Source: Azoarcus sp031556475
GTDB taxonomy: Bacteria; Pseudomonadota; Gammaproteobacteria; Burkholderiales; Rhodocyclaceae
DNA: 64,000 nucleotides
NCBI GenBank assembly: GCA_031556475.1
Contig: JAVBSY010000052.1
Span: forward strand, 17,479-81,478
Reading direction: 5' to 3'
Shown here: positions 25,138 through 34,641 of the stretch, in pieces
Numbering within the stretch: the first letter of the stretch is position 1
How the letters are laid out: every line of letters starts with the position of its first letter
Notes under the pieces: generated by a model
The model's database searches: none
What the model saw: the letters and a program-made list of their open reading frames with translations, nothing else
Told to the model about the DNA's origin: nothing
Program-made: the position numbers and the translations under genes

Positions 25138-26751
25138 ATGTACAAGTTGTCGCTACGGATCACTGCCATGCTACTGGCTGCCTTGCTTGGCATGGCATCG
25201 GCCTGCGCCGCGCCCAATCCGGAGCAATGGCTGAAACTCGCCAATGGCGACAATGACGAAAAAATCTCCGTCCTGGCCGAACTGACTGCCCGACCAGACA
25301 ACGATGCCCTTCCATTACTGGAAGCACTGGACAACGACGCTCTCAAGATCGTCGCGGGGAAACAACTGCTCATCGTCGATGGCGACACGGCCCGCGATGC
25401 TTTCAGCGGGGCAAAACTTCCTGCTGTTCCTGAAAATATCGAAGACATCGTTATCAACAACCGCGTCCGCGGCGCCATCGCCAACGCATTGGCCGCCATA
25501 CGGCTTTCATCGCCCGACGCTTCCGTGCGTCTTGAAGCTGTCAAGACCTTGCAGGGCACTCCCGACGAGGCCCTGCTCCCATTATTGGACAAAGCCTTTG
25601 CCACGGAACAGGATGAAAAAGTCCGCTCGGTGCTGGAAAACACGCGTGCCACGTCACAACTCAACAGCCATGATCCGGCTACGCGGCTGGCCGCCATAGA
25701 CACCCTGGGTCAAAGCAGCGCCCCTGCCAACAAACAGTTGCTGCTCGCACTGCTGGAGAAAAAGGGCAACCAATACATAGAGCCGGACGAAAACATCCGC
25801 GCCGCCGCACAACGCTCCATCAATGACATCGATGCCCGCCTGTCGCGCGGAGAATCGCTTGGCGGACTTTTCACGGGCTTGTCGCTCGCCAGCATCCTGT
25901 TGCTCGCCGCGCTCGGTCTGGCGATCACTTATGGGTTGATGGGCGTCATCAACATGGCGCATGGCGAGCTGATCATGACAGGCGCCTACGCCACCTATGT
26001 CACGCAAAACCTTGTGCAGCATCATTTGCCGGGGCTGTTCGAGTGGTATCCGCTGTTCGCCATCCCCGTTGCCTTCTGTACCTCGGCGCTGATCGGCATG
26101 GTCATGGAACGCCTCGTCATCCGCCATCTCTACGGTCGCCCGCTGGAAACCCTGCTTGCCACCTGGGGAATCAGCCTGATCCTGATCCAATGTACGCGCA
26201 GCCTGTTCGGCGCGCAAAACGTCGCCGTCGAAAACCCCTCCTGGCTCTCCGGCGGTATCGAAATCTACTCCAATCTCGTATTGCCCTATAACCGGCTGGC
26301 GATCCTCGCCTTTGCCGCACTCGTCGTGCTAGCCATCGTGCTCGTTCTCTCGCGCACGCGGCTGGGGCTGTTCGTTCGCGCCGTTACACAGAATCGCGCC
26401 ATGGCGCGTTGCATGGGGGTAGCCACGCCGCGCGTCGACATGCTCACCTTCGGTCTGGGTGCGGGTATCGCCGGACTGGCCGGTTGCGCGTTGTCACAGG
26501 TCGGCAACGTCGGCCCCGAGCTGGGCCAAGGGTATATCGTCGATTCCTTCATGGTTGTCGTGCTCGGCGGCGTCGGCCAGATTGCCGGAACGATCTATGC
26601 CGCGCTCGGCCTGGGCATTCTCAACAAGTTCCTCGAAGGCATGGCGGGTGCGGTGCTCGCGAAGATCGCCATCCTCTGCATCGTCATCATGTTCATCCAG
26701 AAGCGGCCCCAGGGCTTGTTTGCACTGAAAGGACGTTTTGCCGATGCCTGA
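25138..26751 (+). CDS. urtB: Urea ABC transporter, permease UrtB
   Basis: Inner-membrane permease of the branched-chain-amino-acid type that, with UrtC, moves urea. The 537 residues begin with a signal-like segment (MYKLSLRITAMLLAALLGMA) and about 200 residues of helical, repeat-like periplasmic sequence, a hallmark of UrtB compared with LivH. The permease core starts near 245 (LASILLLAALGLAITYGLMGVINMAHGE) with the conserved EAA-type region near 430-450. The ATG at 25138 follows AAGGAC by 7 bases. The gene overlaps urtC by 8 bases. Confidence 0.95.
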   Translation: MYKLSLRITAMLLAALLGMASACAAPNPEQWLKLANGDNDEKISVLAELTARPDNDALPLLEALDNDALKIVAGKQLLIVDGDTARDAFSGAKLPAVPENIEDIVINNRVRGAIANALAAIRLSSPDASVRLEAVKTLQGTPDEALLPLLDKAFATEQDEKVRSVLENTRATSQLNSHDPATRLAAIDTLGQSSAPANKQLLLALLEKKGNQYIEPDENIRAAAQRSINDIDARLSRGESLGGLFTGLSLASILLLAALGLAITYGLMGVINMAHGELIMTGAYATYVTQNLVQHHLPGLFEWYPLFAIPVAFCTSALIGMVMERLVIRHLYGRPLETLLATWGISLILIQCTRSLFGAQNVAVENPSWLSGGIEIYSNLVLPYNRLAILAFAALVVLAIVLVLSRTRLGLFVRAVTQNRAMARCMGVATPRVDMLTFGLGAGIAGLAGCALSQVGNVGPELGQGYIVDSFMVVVLGGVGQIAGTIYAALGLGILNKFLEGMAGAVLAKIAILCIVIMFIQKRPQGLFALKGRFADA

Positions 26752-27853
26752 TCACCATTCCCCCTCCCTATCGATCAGCCGTCGCCTGCTAGGCTCGCAA
26801 GGCACATGGTGGCTGGTGGCGTTCGCGGTGCTCACGCTTGCCATCGTGCCTGCGCTCAACCTGCTTGTGCCCGAAGATCACGCACTGCATCTATCCACTT
26901 ACTGGGTCACATTGATCGGCAAGATCATGTGCTACGCCATCGTCGCATTGGCAATGGACCTGGTGTGGGGCTACACCGGCATTCTCAGCCTCGGTCACGG
27001 CTTGTTTTTCGCGCTGGGCGGCTATGGAATGGGCATGTACCTGATGCGTTCCGCCGGCACGGACGGCAACGCTCACAACACGCTGCCGGACTTCATGGTG
27101 TTTCTCGACTGGAAAGAGTTGCCGTGGTACTGGCAAGGCACCGAACATTTTCTCTACGCCCTGACGCTGATCGTTCTCGTACCCGGTCTGCTGGCATTCA
27201 TCTTCGGTTTCTTTGCCTTCCGCTCGCGCATCAAGGGCGTGTATTTCTCCATCATTACCCAGGCGCTGACTTTCGCTGCCATGTTGCTGTTCTTCCGTAA
27301 CGAAACGGGCTTTGGCGGCAACAACGGCTTTACGGATTTCAAACGCATACTCGGTTTTTCCATCACGACACCACAAACCCGTGTCGCCCTGTTTGCCATC
27401 ACTGCGCTGCTGCTCATCGTTTGCCTGTTGGGGGCACGCCATATCGTCACCTCGAAATTTGGCCGCGTGCTCACCGCCATTCGCGATGCGGAATCTCGCG
27501 TCATGTTCTCCGGCTACAACCCATTGCCTTACAAGCTCTTCATCTGGACGCTGTCGGCCGTCATCTGCGCATTGGCCGGAGCGCTGTTCGTGCCGCAGGT
27601 CGGCATCATCAACCCCGGCGAAATGTCGCCCGCCAATTCCATAGAGATCGCCATATGGGTCGCTGTCGGCGGGCGCGGCACACTGGTCGGCCCGCTGCTG
27701 GGCGCGGGGCTGATCAATGGCATGAAGAGCTGGTTTACCGTCGCCTTCCCCGAATACTGGTTGTACTTTCTCGGCCTGATTTTTATCGCCGTCACGCTTT
27801 ATCTGCCACAGGGTTTGATGGGGCTCATCAAACGCAAGGGAGCGCAATCATGA
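26744..27853 (+). CDS. urtC: Urea ABC transporter, permease UrtC
   Basis: Second urea permease subunit, LivM-like, 369 residues with eight to ten hydrophobic helices. The conserved GYTGILSLGHGLFFALGGY block lies near residue 77, the EAA-type loop VTSKFGRVLTAIRDAESRV near 235, and the C-terminus is typical (LPQGLMGLIKR). I use the ATG at 26744; a TTG two codons upstream is closer to the AAAGGA site and is also possible. The gene overlaps both neighbours (urtB by 8 bases, urtD by 4), so the membrane and ATPase subunits are translationally coupled. Confidence 0.95.
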   Translation: MPDHHSPSLSISRRLLGSQGTWWLVAFAVLTLAIVPALNLLVPEDHALHLSTYWVTLIGKIMCYAIVALAMDLVWGYTGILSLGHGLFFALGGYGMGMYLMRSAGTDGNAHNTLPDFMVFLDWKELPWYWQGTEHFLYALTLIVLVPGLLAFIFGFFAFRSRIKGVYFSIITQALTFAAMLLFFRNETGFGGNNGFTDFKRILGFSITTPQTRVALFAITALLLIVCLLGARHIVTSKFGRVLTAIRDAESRVMFSGYNPLPYKLFIWTLSAVICALAGALFVPQVGIINPGEMSPANSIEIAIWVAVGGRGTLVGPLLGAGLINGMKSWFTVAFPEYWLYFLGLIFIAVTLYLPQGLMGLIKRKGAQS

Positions 27854-28707
27854 ATGCCGAAAATATCGAGCAATTCGAACGCCTGCAAAGAACAGCCGCT
27901 TTCGACAACCGTGAAGCACGCCCCATCGGCCTGGAGCGCCTCATCGACAGTACGCAACTGGACACCACGCACGGCCCCATTCTTTACCTGGAAGACATTA
28001 CCGTCAGCTTCGATGGCTTTCGCGCGCTCAACAAACTCACGCTGACGATAGACCGTGGTGAACTACGCTGCATCATCGGCCCCAATGGCGCGGGCAAGAC
28101 CACCATGATGGATGTGATGACCGGCAAGACAAGACCGGATTCCGGCAGCGCCTTTTTCGGCCAGACCATCGACCTCACACGCCTGAACGAAGCACAGATC
28201 GCCCATGCGGGCATTGGCCGCAAATTCCAGAAACCGACGGTATTCGAACAATTGAGCGTGTTCGACAACCTCGAACTGGCGATGAAGATGGACAAGAGCA
28301 TCTGGCACAGCCTGCATGCCCGGCTCGGTTCCGCACAGAAAACACTGATCGGGCGCACGCTGGAAACGGTTGGCCTGGAGGAACATGCCCGGCGTCAGGC
28401 CGGCTATCTGTCGCATGGGCAGAAACAGTGGCTGGAAATAGGCATGCTGCTGATGCAGGAGCCGCAGCTACTGCTGCTCGATGAACCGGCCGCTGGCATG
28501 ACCGATGAAGAGACCGAACGCAGCGGTGAGCTCTTCCTGTCGCTGGCCGGTCAATACACGCTGATCGTGGTTGAACACGACATGGATTTCATCCGCCAGA
28601 TTTCGCGCAAAGTCACCGTACTACACGAAGGCAGCGTGCTGGCGGAAGGTTCGCTGGATGAAGTGCAGCATGACGAAAAAGTGATCGAGGTTTACCTGGG
28701 ACGATAG
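27850..28707 (+). CDS. urtD: Urea ABC transporter, ATPase UrtD
   Basis: LivG-like ATP-binding subunit of the urea importer, 285 residues, at the cytoplasmic face. Walker A GPNGAGKTT starts at residue 78, the signature LSHGQKQWLEIG lies near 194, and Walker B LLLLDEPAAGM near 215. About 45 residues precede the ABC domain, an N-terminal extension common in UrtD. It starts at ATG 27850 with ATGA overlap on the urtC stop. urtE follows after a 59-base gap. Confidence 0.95.
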   Translation: MNAENIEQFERLQRTAAFDNREARPIGLERLIDSTQLDTTHGPILYLEDITVSFDGFRALNKLTLTIDRGELRCIIGPNGAGKTTMMDVMTGKTRPDSGSAFFGQTIDLTRLNEAQIAHAGIGRKFQKPTVFEQLSVFDNLELAMKMDKSIWHSLHARLGSAQKTLIGRTLETVGLEEHARRQAGYLSHGQKQWLEIGMLLMQEPQLLLLDEPAAGMTDEETERSGELFLSLAGQYTLIVVEHDMDFIRQISRKVTVLHEGSVLAEGSLDEVQHDEKVIEVYLGR

Positions 28708-28766
28708 TCCCCCCTGCTCCATCTTTCTGGAGTCTGGATACGAAATGTTCGAGTAGCGACCTTCGA

Positions 28767-29525
28767 ATGAGCCAGATATCGGCCCCGCAGCAATCGAAGG
28801 CAGCAGCCCCTCAACAACAGGATGTACAGCGCATGTTACGTATCGACGCCCTGCACCAATATTACGGGAGCAGCCATACGCTGCGAGGCATCAGCCTGGG
28901 CCTCGAAAAAGGTTGCGTCACCACGCTGCTGGGACGCAACGGTGTGGGAAAAACCACTCTGCTCAAGTGCATCGTGGGGCTGCAGCCTGTCAGCAGCGGC
29001 AGCGTCCGCCTGGGCGAACAGGACATCACGCGTCTGCCGCCAGACAAACGCGCCGCACTGGGCCTCGCCTATGTGCCGCAAGGCCGCGAAATATTCCCAC
29101 GCCTGACGGTGGAAGAAAACATCCAGATGGGTCTGGCCAATGGGTCGGCAAGGCGCGGCATTCCGTCCTACATCTTCGAGATGTTCCCGGTGCTCAAGGA
29201 AATGCTCCCCCGCCGTGGCGGCGATCTGTCCGGCGGGCAACAGCAGCAGCTTGCCATTGCCCGTGCGCTGACCATGCGTCCCAAACTGCTGATCCTCGAT
29301 GAGCCCACCGAGGGCATTCAGCCTTCGATCATCAAGGACATCGAACGCGCAATCCGGCAACTCGCACAAAGTGGCGAAATGGCCATTCTGCTGGTCGAAC
29401 AGTATTACGACTTTGCCCGCTCACTGGCAGATCGATATGCCGTGATGTCGCGCGGGGAAATCATCAAGGCCGGCCCCGGAACAGAGATGGATAGCGAAAA
29501 CATCCGGCAATTGGTCAGCATCTGA
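28767..29525 (+). CDS. urtE: Urea ABC transporter, ATPase UrtE
   Basis: LivF-like second ATPase of the urea importer. It shows Walker A GRNGVGKTT, the signature LSGGQQQQLAIARAL, and Walker B LLILDEPTEGIQPS; the last is diagnostic of UrtE. The ATG at 28767 gives 252 residues with a Gln/Ala-rich leader (QQSKAAAPQQQ) that other UrtE proteins lack. The ATG at 28833, with AGGA nine bases upstream, yields the family-typical MLRIDALHQYYG start and 230 residues, and may be the true start. It is last of the urt genes; ureD follows after 65 AT-rich bases. Confidence 0.93.
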   Translation: MSQISAPQQSKAAAPQQQDVQRMLRIDALHQYYGSSHTLRGISLGLEKGCVTTLLGRNGVGKTTLLKCIVGLQPVSSGSVRLGEQDITRLPPDKRAALGLAYVPQGREIFPRLTVEENIQMGLANGSARRGIPSYIFEMFPVLKEMLPRRGGDLSGGQQQQLAIARALTMRPKLLILDEPTEGIQPSIIKDIERAIRQLAQSGEMAILLVEQYYDFARSLADRYAVMSRGEIIKAGPGTEMDSENIRQLVSI

Positions 29526-29590
29526 TTATGCAAATCAAATTCACCATATCCCTTCAATATTATTTATGAATCCTGAACATCAAAAATAGA

Positions 29591-30463
29591 ATGCACAGCA
29601 ACCTCCATGCCTCCCCTGATGGTTCCCGGACTGCTGCCGCCATTTCACCTGGATGGCAGGCACATCTGAAACTCGGGTTTGAACAGCGTGAGCGGGGAAC
29701 TGTACTGACGCAACGGTTGCATACCGGCCCGTTGCGTGTGCAAAAACCGCTTTACCCGGAAGGGAGCGATCCATGCCATGCAATCATCGTGCACCCGCCC
29801 GGCGGCATTGCGGCGGGCGATCAGCTATACATCGACCTGCATCTGCATCGAGCCGCCCAGGCTGTACTGTGCACACCGGGCGCGACCAAGTGGTATCGCA
29901 GCCAGGGCGTGCAAAGCAGCCAGACTCTGACTTTGCATGCACAGGCCGACAGCGTGGTCGAATGGCTGCCGCAGGAAAATATTGTCTTCGATTCAGCGCA
30001 GGTCGTGATGAAGACGCGCCTGGAACTGGATTCCAGCGCCCGCATGCTCGGATGGGATATCACCTGCCTGGGACGCAGCGCCCACAGTGAGCGCTTTACA
30101 CAAGGGCAACTCGCCCAACGCATCGACTTCTACCGCGCAGGGAAACTGGTATGGAGCGAGCGCGGCCACCTGCGGGGCAACGACCCCTTGCTGCAATCTC
30201 CCACTGGATTACAAGGGCATACCACCTACGGCACCATGTGGCTTGCCGGCATTGCCCCTGGCAGGGACCTGCTCAAAGCACTGCGCAAAATCGAATTCAC
30301 TCAAGGCGCATGCGCTGTCACCGCATTGCCTGACGTCACCCTGATACGCACCCTGTCCTCCTCGTGCGAAGCAATACGCCAGCATTTCATTCAACTGCGA
30401 CAAATCATCCGCCCATGCTGGCTGCAGCGCGAAGCTCAGCCGCTACGCATCTGGGCAACCTGA
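29591..30463 (+). CDS. ureD: Urease accessory protein UreD
   Basis: Metallochaperone scaffold (UreD/UreH) that binds apo-urease and, with UreF and UreG, guides nickel and CO2 into the active site. The 290 residues contain the family blocks GPLRVQKPLYPEG near residue 45, HPPGGIAAGDQL near 68, TPGATKWYRS near 95 and EWLPQENIVFDSA near 123. Start at ATG 29591; no strong ribosome site is apparent. It is the first gene of the ureDAJBCEFG run, which is co-directional with urtABCDE and may be read from the same sigma-54 promoter. Confidence 0.94.
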   Translation: MHSNLHASPDGSRTAAAISPGWQAHLKLGFEQRERGTVLTQRLHTGPLRVQKPLYPEGSDPCHAIIVHPPGGIAAGDQLYIDLHLHRAAQAVLCTPGATKWYRSQGVQSSQTLTLHAQADSVVEWLPQENIVFDSAQVVMKTRLELDSSARMLGWDITCLGRSAHSERFTQGQLAQRIDFYRAGKLVWSERGHLRGNDPLLQSPTGLQGHTTYGTMWLAGIAPGRDLLKALRKIEFTQGACAVTALPDVTLIRTLSSSCEAIRQHFIQLRQIIRPCWLQREAQPLRIWAT

Positions 30464-30478
30464 TACGGCTGAAAAATC

Positions 30479-30781
30479 ATGGAACTGACACCCCGCGAAA
30501 AAGACAAGCTGCTGATCTTCACCGCCGCTTTGCTGGCCGAACGCCGCAAGGCGCGCGGGCTCAAGCTCAACTATCCGGAAGCAGTCGCCTACATTTCGGC
30601 AGCCATCATGGAAGGAGCACGTGACGGCCGAAGCGTCGCCGAACTCATGAGCTACGGCACCACCCTGCTTGCACGAAGCGATGTCATGGACGGTATCGCC
30701 GAAATGATTCCAGATATCCAGGTCGAAGCCACGTTCCCGGACGGCACCAAACTTGTCACCGTTCACCACCCCATTCTCTGA
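30479..30781 (+). CDS. ureA: Urease gamma subunit
   Basis: Small structural subunit of the nickel enzyme that splits urea to ammonia and carbamate. The 100 residues match the family length exactly, with MELTPREKDKLLIFTAALLA at the N-terminus and LNYPEAVAYISAAIMEGARD following. It begins 15 bases after ureD and is followed by ureJ, which splits the usual ureA-ureB neighbours. Confidence 0.97.
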   Translation: MELTPREKDKLLIFTAALLAERRKARGLKLNYPEAVAYISAAIMEGARDGRSVAELMSYGTTLLARSDVMDGIAEMIPDIQVEATFPDGTKLVTVHHPIL

Positions 30782-30793
30782 GAAGACGACATC

Positions 30794-31387
30794 ATGCGGA
30801 TACTTTCCTCCATCACTGCCGCTGCGACACTCGCAGCACTGTCCGGTGCCGCATTCGCGCATACAGGAAGCGACACGGGCATACATCACCTGGACGGCAT
30901 GGCCCAAGGATTTCTCCATCCATTTACAGGGATGGATCACCTGACAGCCATGATAGCCATCGGCATCTGGAGCGCGATGACTGCGCGCCGCATCTGGGCC
31001 GCTCCCCTGTCGTTCGCAGCACTGTTGCTCGCAGGCGCTCTGTTGGGCGCCAATGGAATCCAATCCATATACGTCGAATCCATGATTGCCGTCTCCGTGC
31101 TGATCAGCGGCCTGCTGCTCGCCACCCGCACATCGTTGCCGACCATGGCGGGAAGTTCTCTGATTGGCGTATTCGCGCTCTTTCATGGCATGGCGCATGG
31201 CGTCGAGCTGTCTCATGCACAAAGCATTGGCGGCGCGCTGGCGGGCATGGTCGCCGGCACAATACTCCTGCATATCGTCGGGCTGGCCATCGGCATATTC
31301 TTGCTGCGCACAAGCACATCGTGGTCGCGCCTGATCGGAATCTCCGTTTCCATGCTGGGCATTGGCCTGCTGAGCACCGCACTCTAG
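30794..31387 (+). CDS. ureJ: HupE/UreJ-type nickel permease-like membrane protein
   Basis: Inner-membrane protein of 197 residues thought to bring nickel to urease maturation. A signal-like first helix (residues 1-22) is followed by the family motif HHLDGMAQGFLHPFTGMDHL near 32-51, whose His and Asp residues are proposed metal ligands. A second HGMAHGVE motif lies near 133. Five or six further helices are predicted. It sits between ureA and ureB, an arrangement known from other betaproteobacterial urease loci. The link to nickel is family knowledge plus context. Confidence 0.92.
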   Translation: MRILSSITAAATLAALSGAAFAHTGSDTGIHHLDGMAQGFLHPFTGMDHLTAMIAIGIWSAMTARRIWAAPLSFAALLLAGALLGANGIQSIYVESMIAVSVLISGLLLATRTSLPTMAGSSLIGVFALFHGMAHGVELSHAQSIGGALAGMVAGTILLHIVGLAIGIFLLRTSTSWSRLIGISVSMLGIGLLSTAL

Positions 31388-31398
31388 GAGAACCCACC

Positions 31399-31704
31399 AT
31401 GCACCCTGGCGAAATTCTTACCAATGGCGAAGAAATCGAACTCAACAGTGGTCGTCGCACGCAAACACTGGTCGTCATCAACACTGGCGACCGCCCGATT
31501 CAGGTCGGCTCTCATTACCACTTTGCGGAAACCAACTCTGCGCTGTCATTCGACCGCGCAGCGGCGCGAGGCATGCGGCTGAATATTGCCGCCGGTACGG
31601 CCGTCCGTTTTGAGCCAGGACAAAGCCGTACTGTCGAACTGGTCGATTATGCAGGGGAGCGCAGGGTATTCGGTTTTCAAGGCCAGGTACAGGGCACGCT
31701 TTAG
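31399..31704 (+). CDS. ureB: Urease beta subunit
   Basis: Structural subunit of urease, 101 residues, as in Klebsiella-type three-subunit enzymes. It shows MHPGEILTNGEEIELNSGR at the N-terminus and the conserved IQVGSHYHFAETN block near 38, then RMLNIAAGTAVRFEPG-like sequence (here GMRLNIAAGTAVRFEPGQ). The ATG at 31399 follows TAGGAG by 8 bases; the open frame continues upstream within ureJ and is not used. Confidence 0.97.
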   Translation: MHPGEILTNGEEIELNSGRRTQTLVVINTGDRPIQVGSHYHFAETNSALSFDRAAARGMRLNIAAGTAVRFEPGQSRTVELVDYAGERRVFGFQGQVQGTL

Positions 31705-31710
31705 GAATAC

Positions 31711-33417
31711 ATGGACATGACGAAAATAGCGCGTTGCGCCTATGCCGAAATGTTTGGTCCCACCACAGACGACCGCGTTCGACTGGCAGATACCGATCTG
31801 TTCATCGAAGTCGAACACGACCATACGATCTACGGTGAAGAAGTGAAGTTCGGCGGCGGCAAAGTCATTCGCGACGGCATGGGGCAAAGCCAGCGATGCA
31901 GCGCGGACGTGGCCGACACGGTGATTACCAATGCATTGATCCTCGATCACTGGGGCATCGTCAAAGCCGACATCGGCCTGAAGAATGGGCGCATCCAGGG
32001 TATCGGCAAAGCAGGCAATCCTGACGTGCAACCAGGCGTCACCATCCCGATCGGTGCAGGTACGGAAATCATCGCTGCCGAAGGCATGATCGTTACCGCT
32101 GGCGGCATCGACAGCCATATTCACTTCATCTGTCCACAGCAGATCGAAGAAGCACTTGCCAGCGGCATCACCACGATGATTGGCGGCGGCACAGGCCCCG
32201 CAACCGGCACGTTGGCCACCACCTGCACTCCCGGGCCATGGCATATCCATCGAATGCTGGAAGCAGCCGAAGCATTGCCCATGAACCTGGGTTTTCTCGG
32301 CAAAGGCAATGTCAGCCAACCCACGCCATTGCGTGAGCAGATCGAGGCTGGTGCGATTGGCCTGAAATTGCATGAAGACTGGGGCAGCACACCTGCCGCC
32401 ATCGACAACTGCCTGTCGGTTGCCGATGAACACGACGTGCAGGTTGCCATTCACACCGACACGCTGAATGAAAGCGGCTTTGTCGAAACCACCATTGCCG
32501 CTTTCAAAAACCGCACCATTCACAGTTTTCATACCGAAGGTGCTGGCGGCGGTCACGCGCCGGACATTCTTCGAGTCGTCGGACACGGCAATGTCCTGCC
32601 TTCTTCCACCAACCCGACACGACCCTACACCATCAACACGCTGGACGAGCACCTGGACATGCTGATGGTTTGCCATCATCTGGACGCCGCGATTGCCGAA
32701 GACATCGCCTTTGCCGAGTCACGCATTCGTCGCGAAACCATCGCAGCCGAAGACATCCTGCACGACCTGGGCGCCATCAGCATGTATTCCAGCGACTCGC
32801 AGGCGATGGGACGCGTCGGAGAAGTCATTCTCCGCTGCTGGCAAACCGCGCACAAGATGAAACTGCAACGCGGCGCATTGGATGGTGATTCCGCCCATCA
32901 CGACAATATGCGCGCCAAGCGCTATATCGCAAAATACACCATCAACCCGGCCATTACTCATGGCATATCACATCTTGTCGGCTCCATCGAACCCGGCAAG
33001 CTGGCCGACCTCGTGCTATGGAAGCCGGCGTTCTTTGGCGTCAAACCCAGCCTTATCGTAAAAGGCGGCATGATCGCCTGCGCAGCAATGGGCGATATCA
33101 ACGGCTCCATCCCCACACCGCAACCCGTGCACTACCGCCCCATGTTCGGCGCCTTGGGTAGAGCACTCAGCACTTCGGTCACCTTCGTATCACAGGCCGC
33201 CCTCGAAAACCCATCGCTCAGGGAACTCCGTCTGCACAAACCGCTGGAAGCCATTCGCAATACCCGCAGCATCACCAAGCAGCACATGATCCATAACGAT
33301 TACGCTCCCGATCTGCAAGTCGATCCTGAAACCTATGAAGTTCGTGCGGATGGCCAGTTGCTCGTCTGCGAACCAGCCAGCGAGCTGCCGCTGGCACAGC
33401 GCTATTTCCTGTTCTGA
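31711..33417 (+). CDS. ureC: Urease alpha (catalytic) subunit
   Basis: Catalytic subunit carrying the dinuclear nickel centre, 568 residues, cytoplasmic. All ligands are visible: His136 and His138 (DSHIH), the carbamylated Lys219 (GLKLHED), His248 (IHTD), His274 (FHTEG) and Asp362 (SSDSQAMG). The flap Cys321 and His322-323 (MVCHHLD) are present, so the enzyme should be active. The gene begins six bases after ureB and is followed by ureE after nine. Standard length (about 566-572) and no rearrangement. Confidence 0.98.
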   Translation: MDMTKIARCAYAEMFGPTTDDRVRLADTDLFIEVEHDHTIYGEEVKFGGGKVIRDGMGQSQRCSADVADTVITNALILDHWGIVKADIGLKNGRIQGIGKAGNPDVQPGVTIPIGAGTEIIAAEGMIVTAGGIDSHIHFICPQQIEEALASGITTMIGGGTGPATGTLATTCTPGPWHIHRMLEAAEALPMNLGFLGKGNVSQPTPLREQIEAGAIGLKLHEDWGSTPAAIDNCLSVADEHDVQVAIHTDTLNESGFVETTIAAFKNRTIHSFHTEGAGGGHAPDILRVVGHGNVLPSSTNPTRPYTINTLDEHLDMLMVCHHLDAAIAEDIAFAESRIRRETIAAEDILHDLGAISMYSSDSQAMGRVGEVILRCWQTAHKMKLQRGALDGDSAHHDNMRAKRYIAKYTINPAITHGISHLVGSIEPGKLADLVLWKPAFFGVKPSLIVKGGMIACAAMGDINGSIPTPQPVHYRPMFGALGRALSTSVTFVSQAALENPSLRELRLHKPLEAIRNTRSITKQHMIHNDYAPDLQVDPETYEVRADGQLLVCEPASELPLAQRYFLF

Positions 33418-33426
33418 CAAGCCATC

Positions 33427-33921
33427 ATGCTATTGATCGAAAAAACCTACCACGGCGATCTGCCCGCTATCGACAAACTGGTACTGAATTTCGATGCGCG
33501 CACGAAAAGCCGCCTGCGCACACGGTTGGCCAGTGGCACGGAAGTCGGCATATTTTTGCCACGCGGCACGATCCTGCGCGGTGGAAACAAGCTGCAGAGC
33601 CAGGAAGAACACATCATAGAAGTCGTCGCCGCGCCCGAGCAATTGCTCGAAGCCCGCTGCTCCGATGCCCTTGAACTGACCCGTGCGGCTTACCACCTGG
33701 GCAACCGCCATGTCGCCGTTGAAATCGGCACAGACGGACAGGGGCATTGGCTACGTATTCAGGCAGACCATGTGCTGGAAAACATGTTGGTTGGCCTGGG
33801 GGCAAAAGTACGTGCCATACAGGCGCCATTCGAGCCCGAAGCAGGTGCTTATGCACCAGGACATCACCACAGCGAACGCGGAGCGACAGAAGCCCGCATC
33901 CATGTCATGGGTGGGAAGTAA
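33427..33921 (+). CDS. ureE: Urease accessory protein UreE, nickel chaperone
   Basis: Delivers nickel to the UreDFG-apoprotein complex. The 164 residues show the peptide-binding N-terminal domain (FDARTKSRLRTRLASGTEVGI) and metal-binding C-terminal domain (AYHLGNRHVAVEI), with the conserved His in GNRH. The C-terminal tail has only a short histidine cluster (GHHHSE) and a late His, less than the ten-histidine tail of Klebsiella UreE, so nickel storage capacity is probably small. It lies nine bases after ureC and eight before ureF. Confidence 0.94.
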   Translation: MLLIEKTYHGDLPAIDKLVLNFDARTKSRLRTRLASGTEVGIFLPRGTILRGGNKLQSQEEHIIEVVAAPEQLLEARCSDALELTRAAYHLGNRHVAVEIGTDGQGHWLRIQADHVLENMLVGLGAKVRAIQAPFEPEAGAYAPGHHHSERGATEARIHVMGGK

Positions 33922-33928
33922 ATAACCG

Positions 33929-34612
33929 ATGGACAGTCGACTAGCGCATCTGCTTCACCTTGCCAGTCCCGCCCTGCCTGTCGGTGCTTTTTCGTATTCA
34001 CAGGGGTTGGAGCAGGTCATCGAGTGCAAGCCACCGGACACGGAAGGTGCCGATCTGGCCCGGCAATGGATCGCCGATACACTGCGCTTTTCGCTGATAC
34101 GCTGCGAAGTGCCCATGATGGCTTCCATGCTAAAGACATGGAACGGCAAGGATTCTGAAAAACTTGCCAAGCTGAACGAAACCTTCATCGCCCTGCGCGA
34201 AACCGCGGAGGTGCGGGCCGAAACCTTGCAAATGGGTTATTCGCTGGCCCGGCTGTTGCGGGATCTCGATGGCGTACCCGAATACATCCGGAACACATTG
34301 CATGCCATGGATGAAACGGCCTACCCCACTGCCTGGGCCGCCGCAGCCAGCCATTGGCAGCTATCCGAAGCCGACGCTGCACAGGCCTATCTATGGGCAT
34401 GGCTGGAAAATCAGGTCATGGCAGCCGTCAAACTCATCCCTCTGGGGCAAACCCAGGGACAAAAAATCCTGCTGCAACTGGCGGCCGATTTACCCACTCT
34501 GGCACACCAGGCCATCGATCACACTGAAGACGATTGGGAGAACTTCACGCCTGGACTGGCAATAGCCAGCAGCCTGCACGAAACGCAGTACACACGCTTG
34601 TTCCGCTCATGA
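33929..34612 (+). CDS. ureF: Urease accessory protein UreF
   Basis: Helical activation protein that acts with UreD and UreG as a gate for GTP-dependent nickel insertion. The 227 residues match the family length. The N-terminus has the typical LLHLASPALPVGAFSYSQGLE block, and later MDETAYPTAWAAAASHW and WLENQVMAAVKLIPLGQT, which lie in the conserved C-terminal helices. It begins eight bases after ureE; ureG follows after 29. Confidence 0.95.
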   Translation: MDSRLAHLLHLASPALPVGAFSYSQGLEQVIECKPPDTEGADLARQWIADTLRFSLIRCEVPMMASMLKTWNGKDSEKLAKLNETFIALRETAEVRAETLQMGYSLARLLRDLDGVPEYIRNTLHAMDETAYPTAWAAAASHWQLSEADAAQAYLWAWLENQVMAAVKLIPLGQTQGQKILLQLAADLPTLAHQAIDHTEDDWENFTPGLAIASSLHETQYTRLFRS

Positions 34613-34641
34613 CAGGTCAACACCCTCTCTGAAAACCCGAT

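Noticed and set aside
29526..29590. Second sigma-54 promoter before ureD
   Set aside because: The AT-rich gap has no TGGCAC/TTGC pair at the needed spacing.
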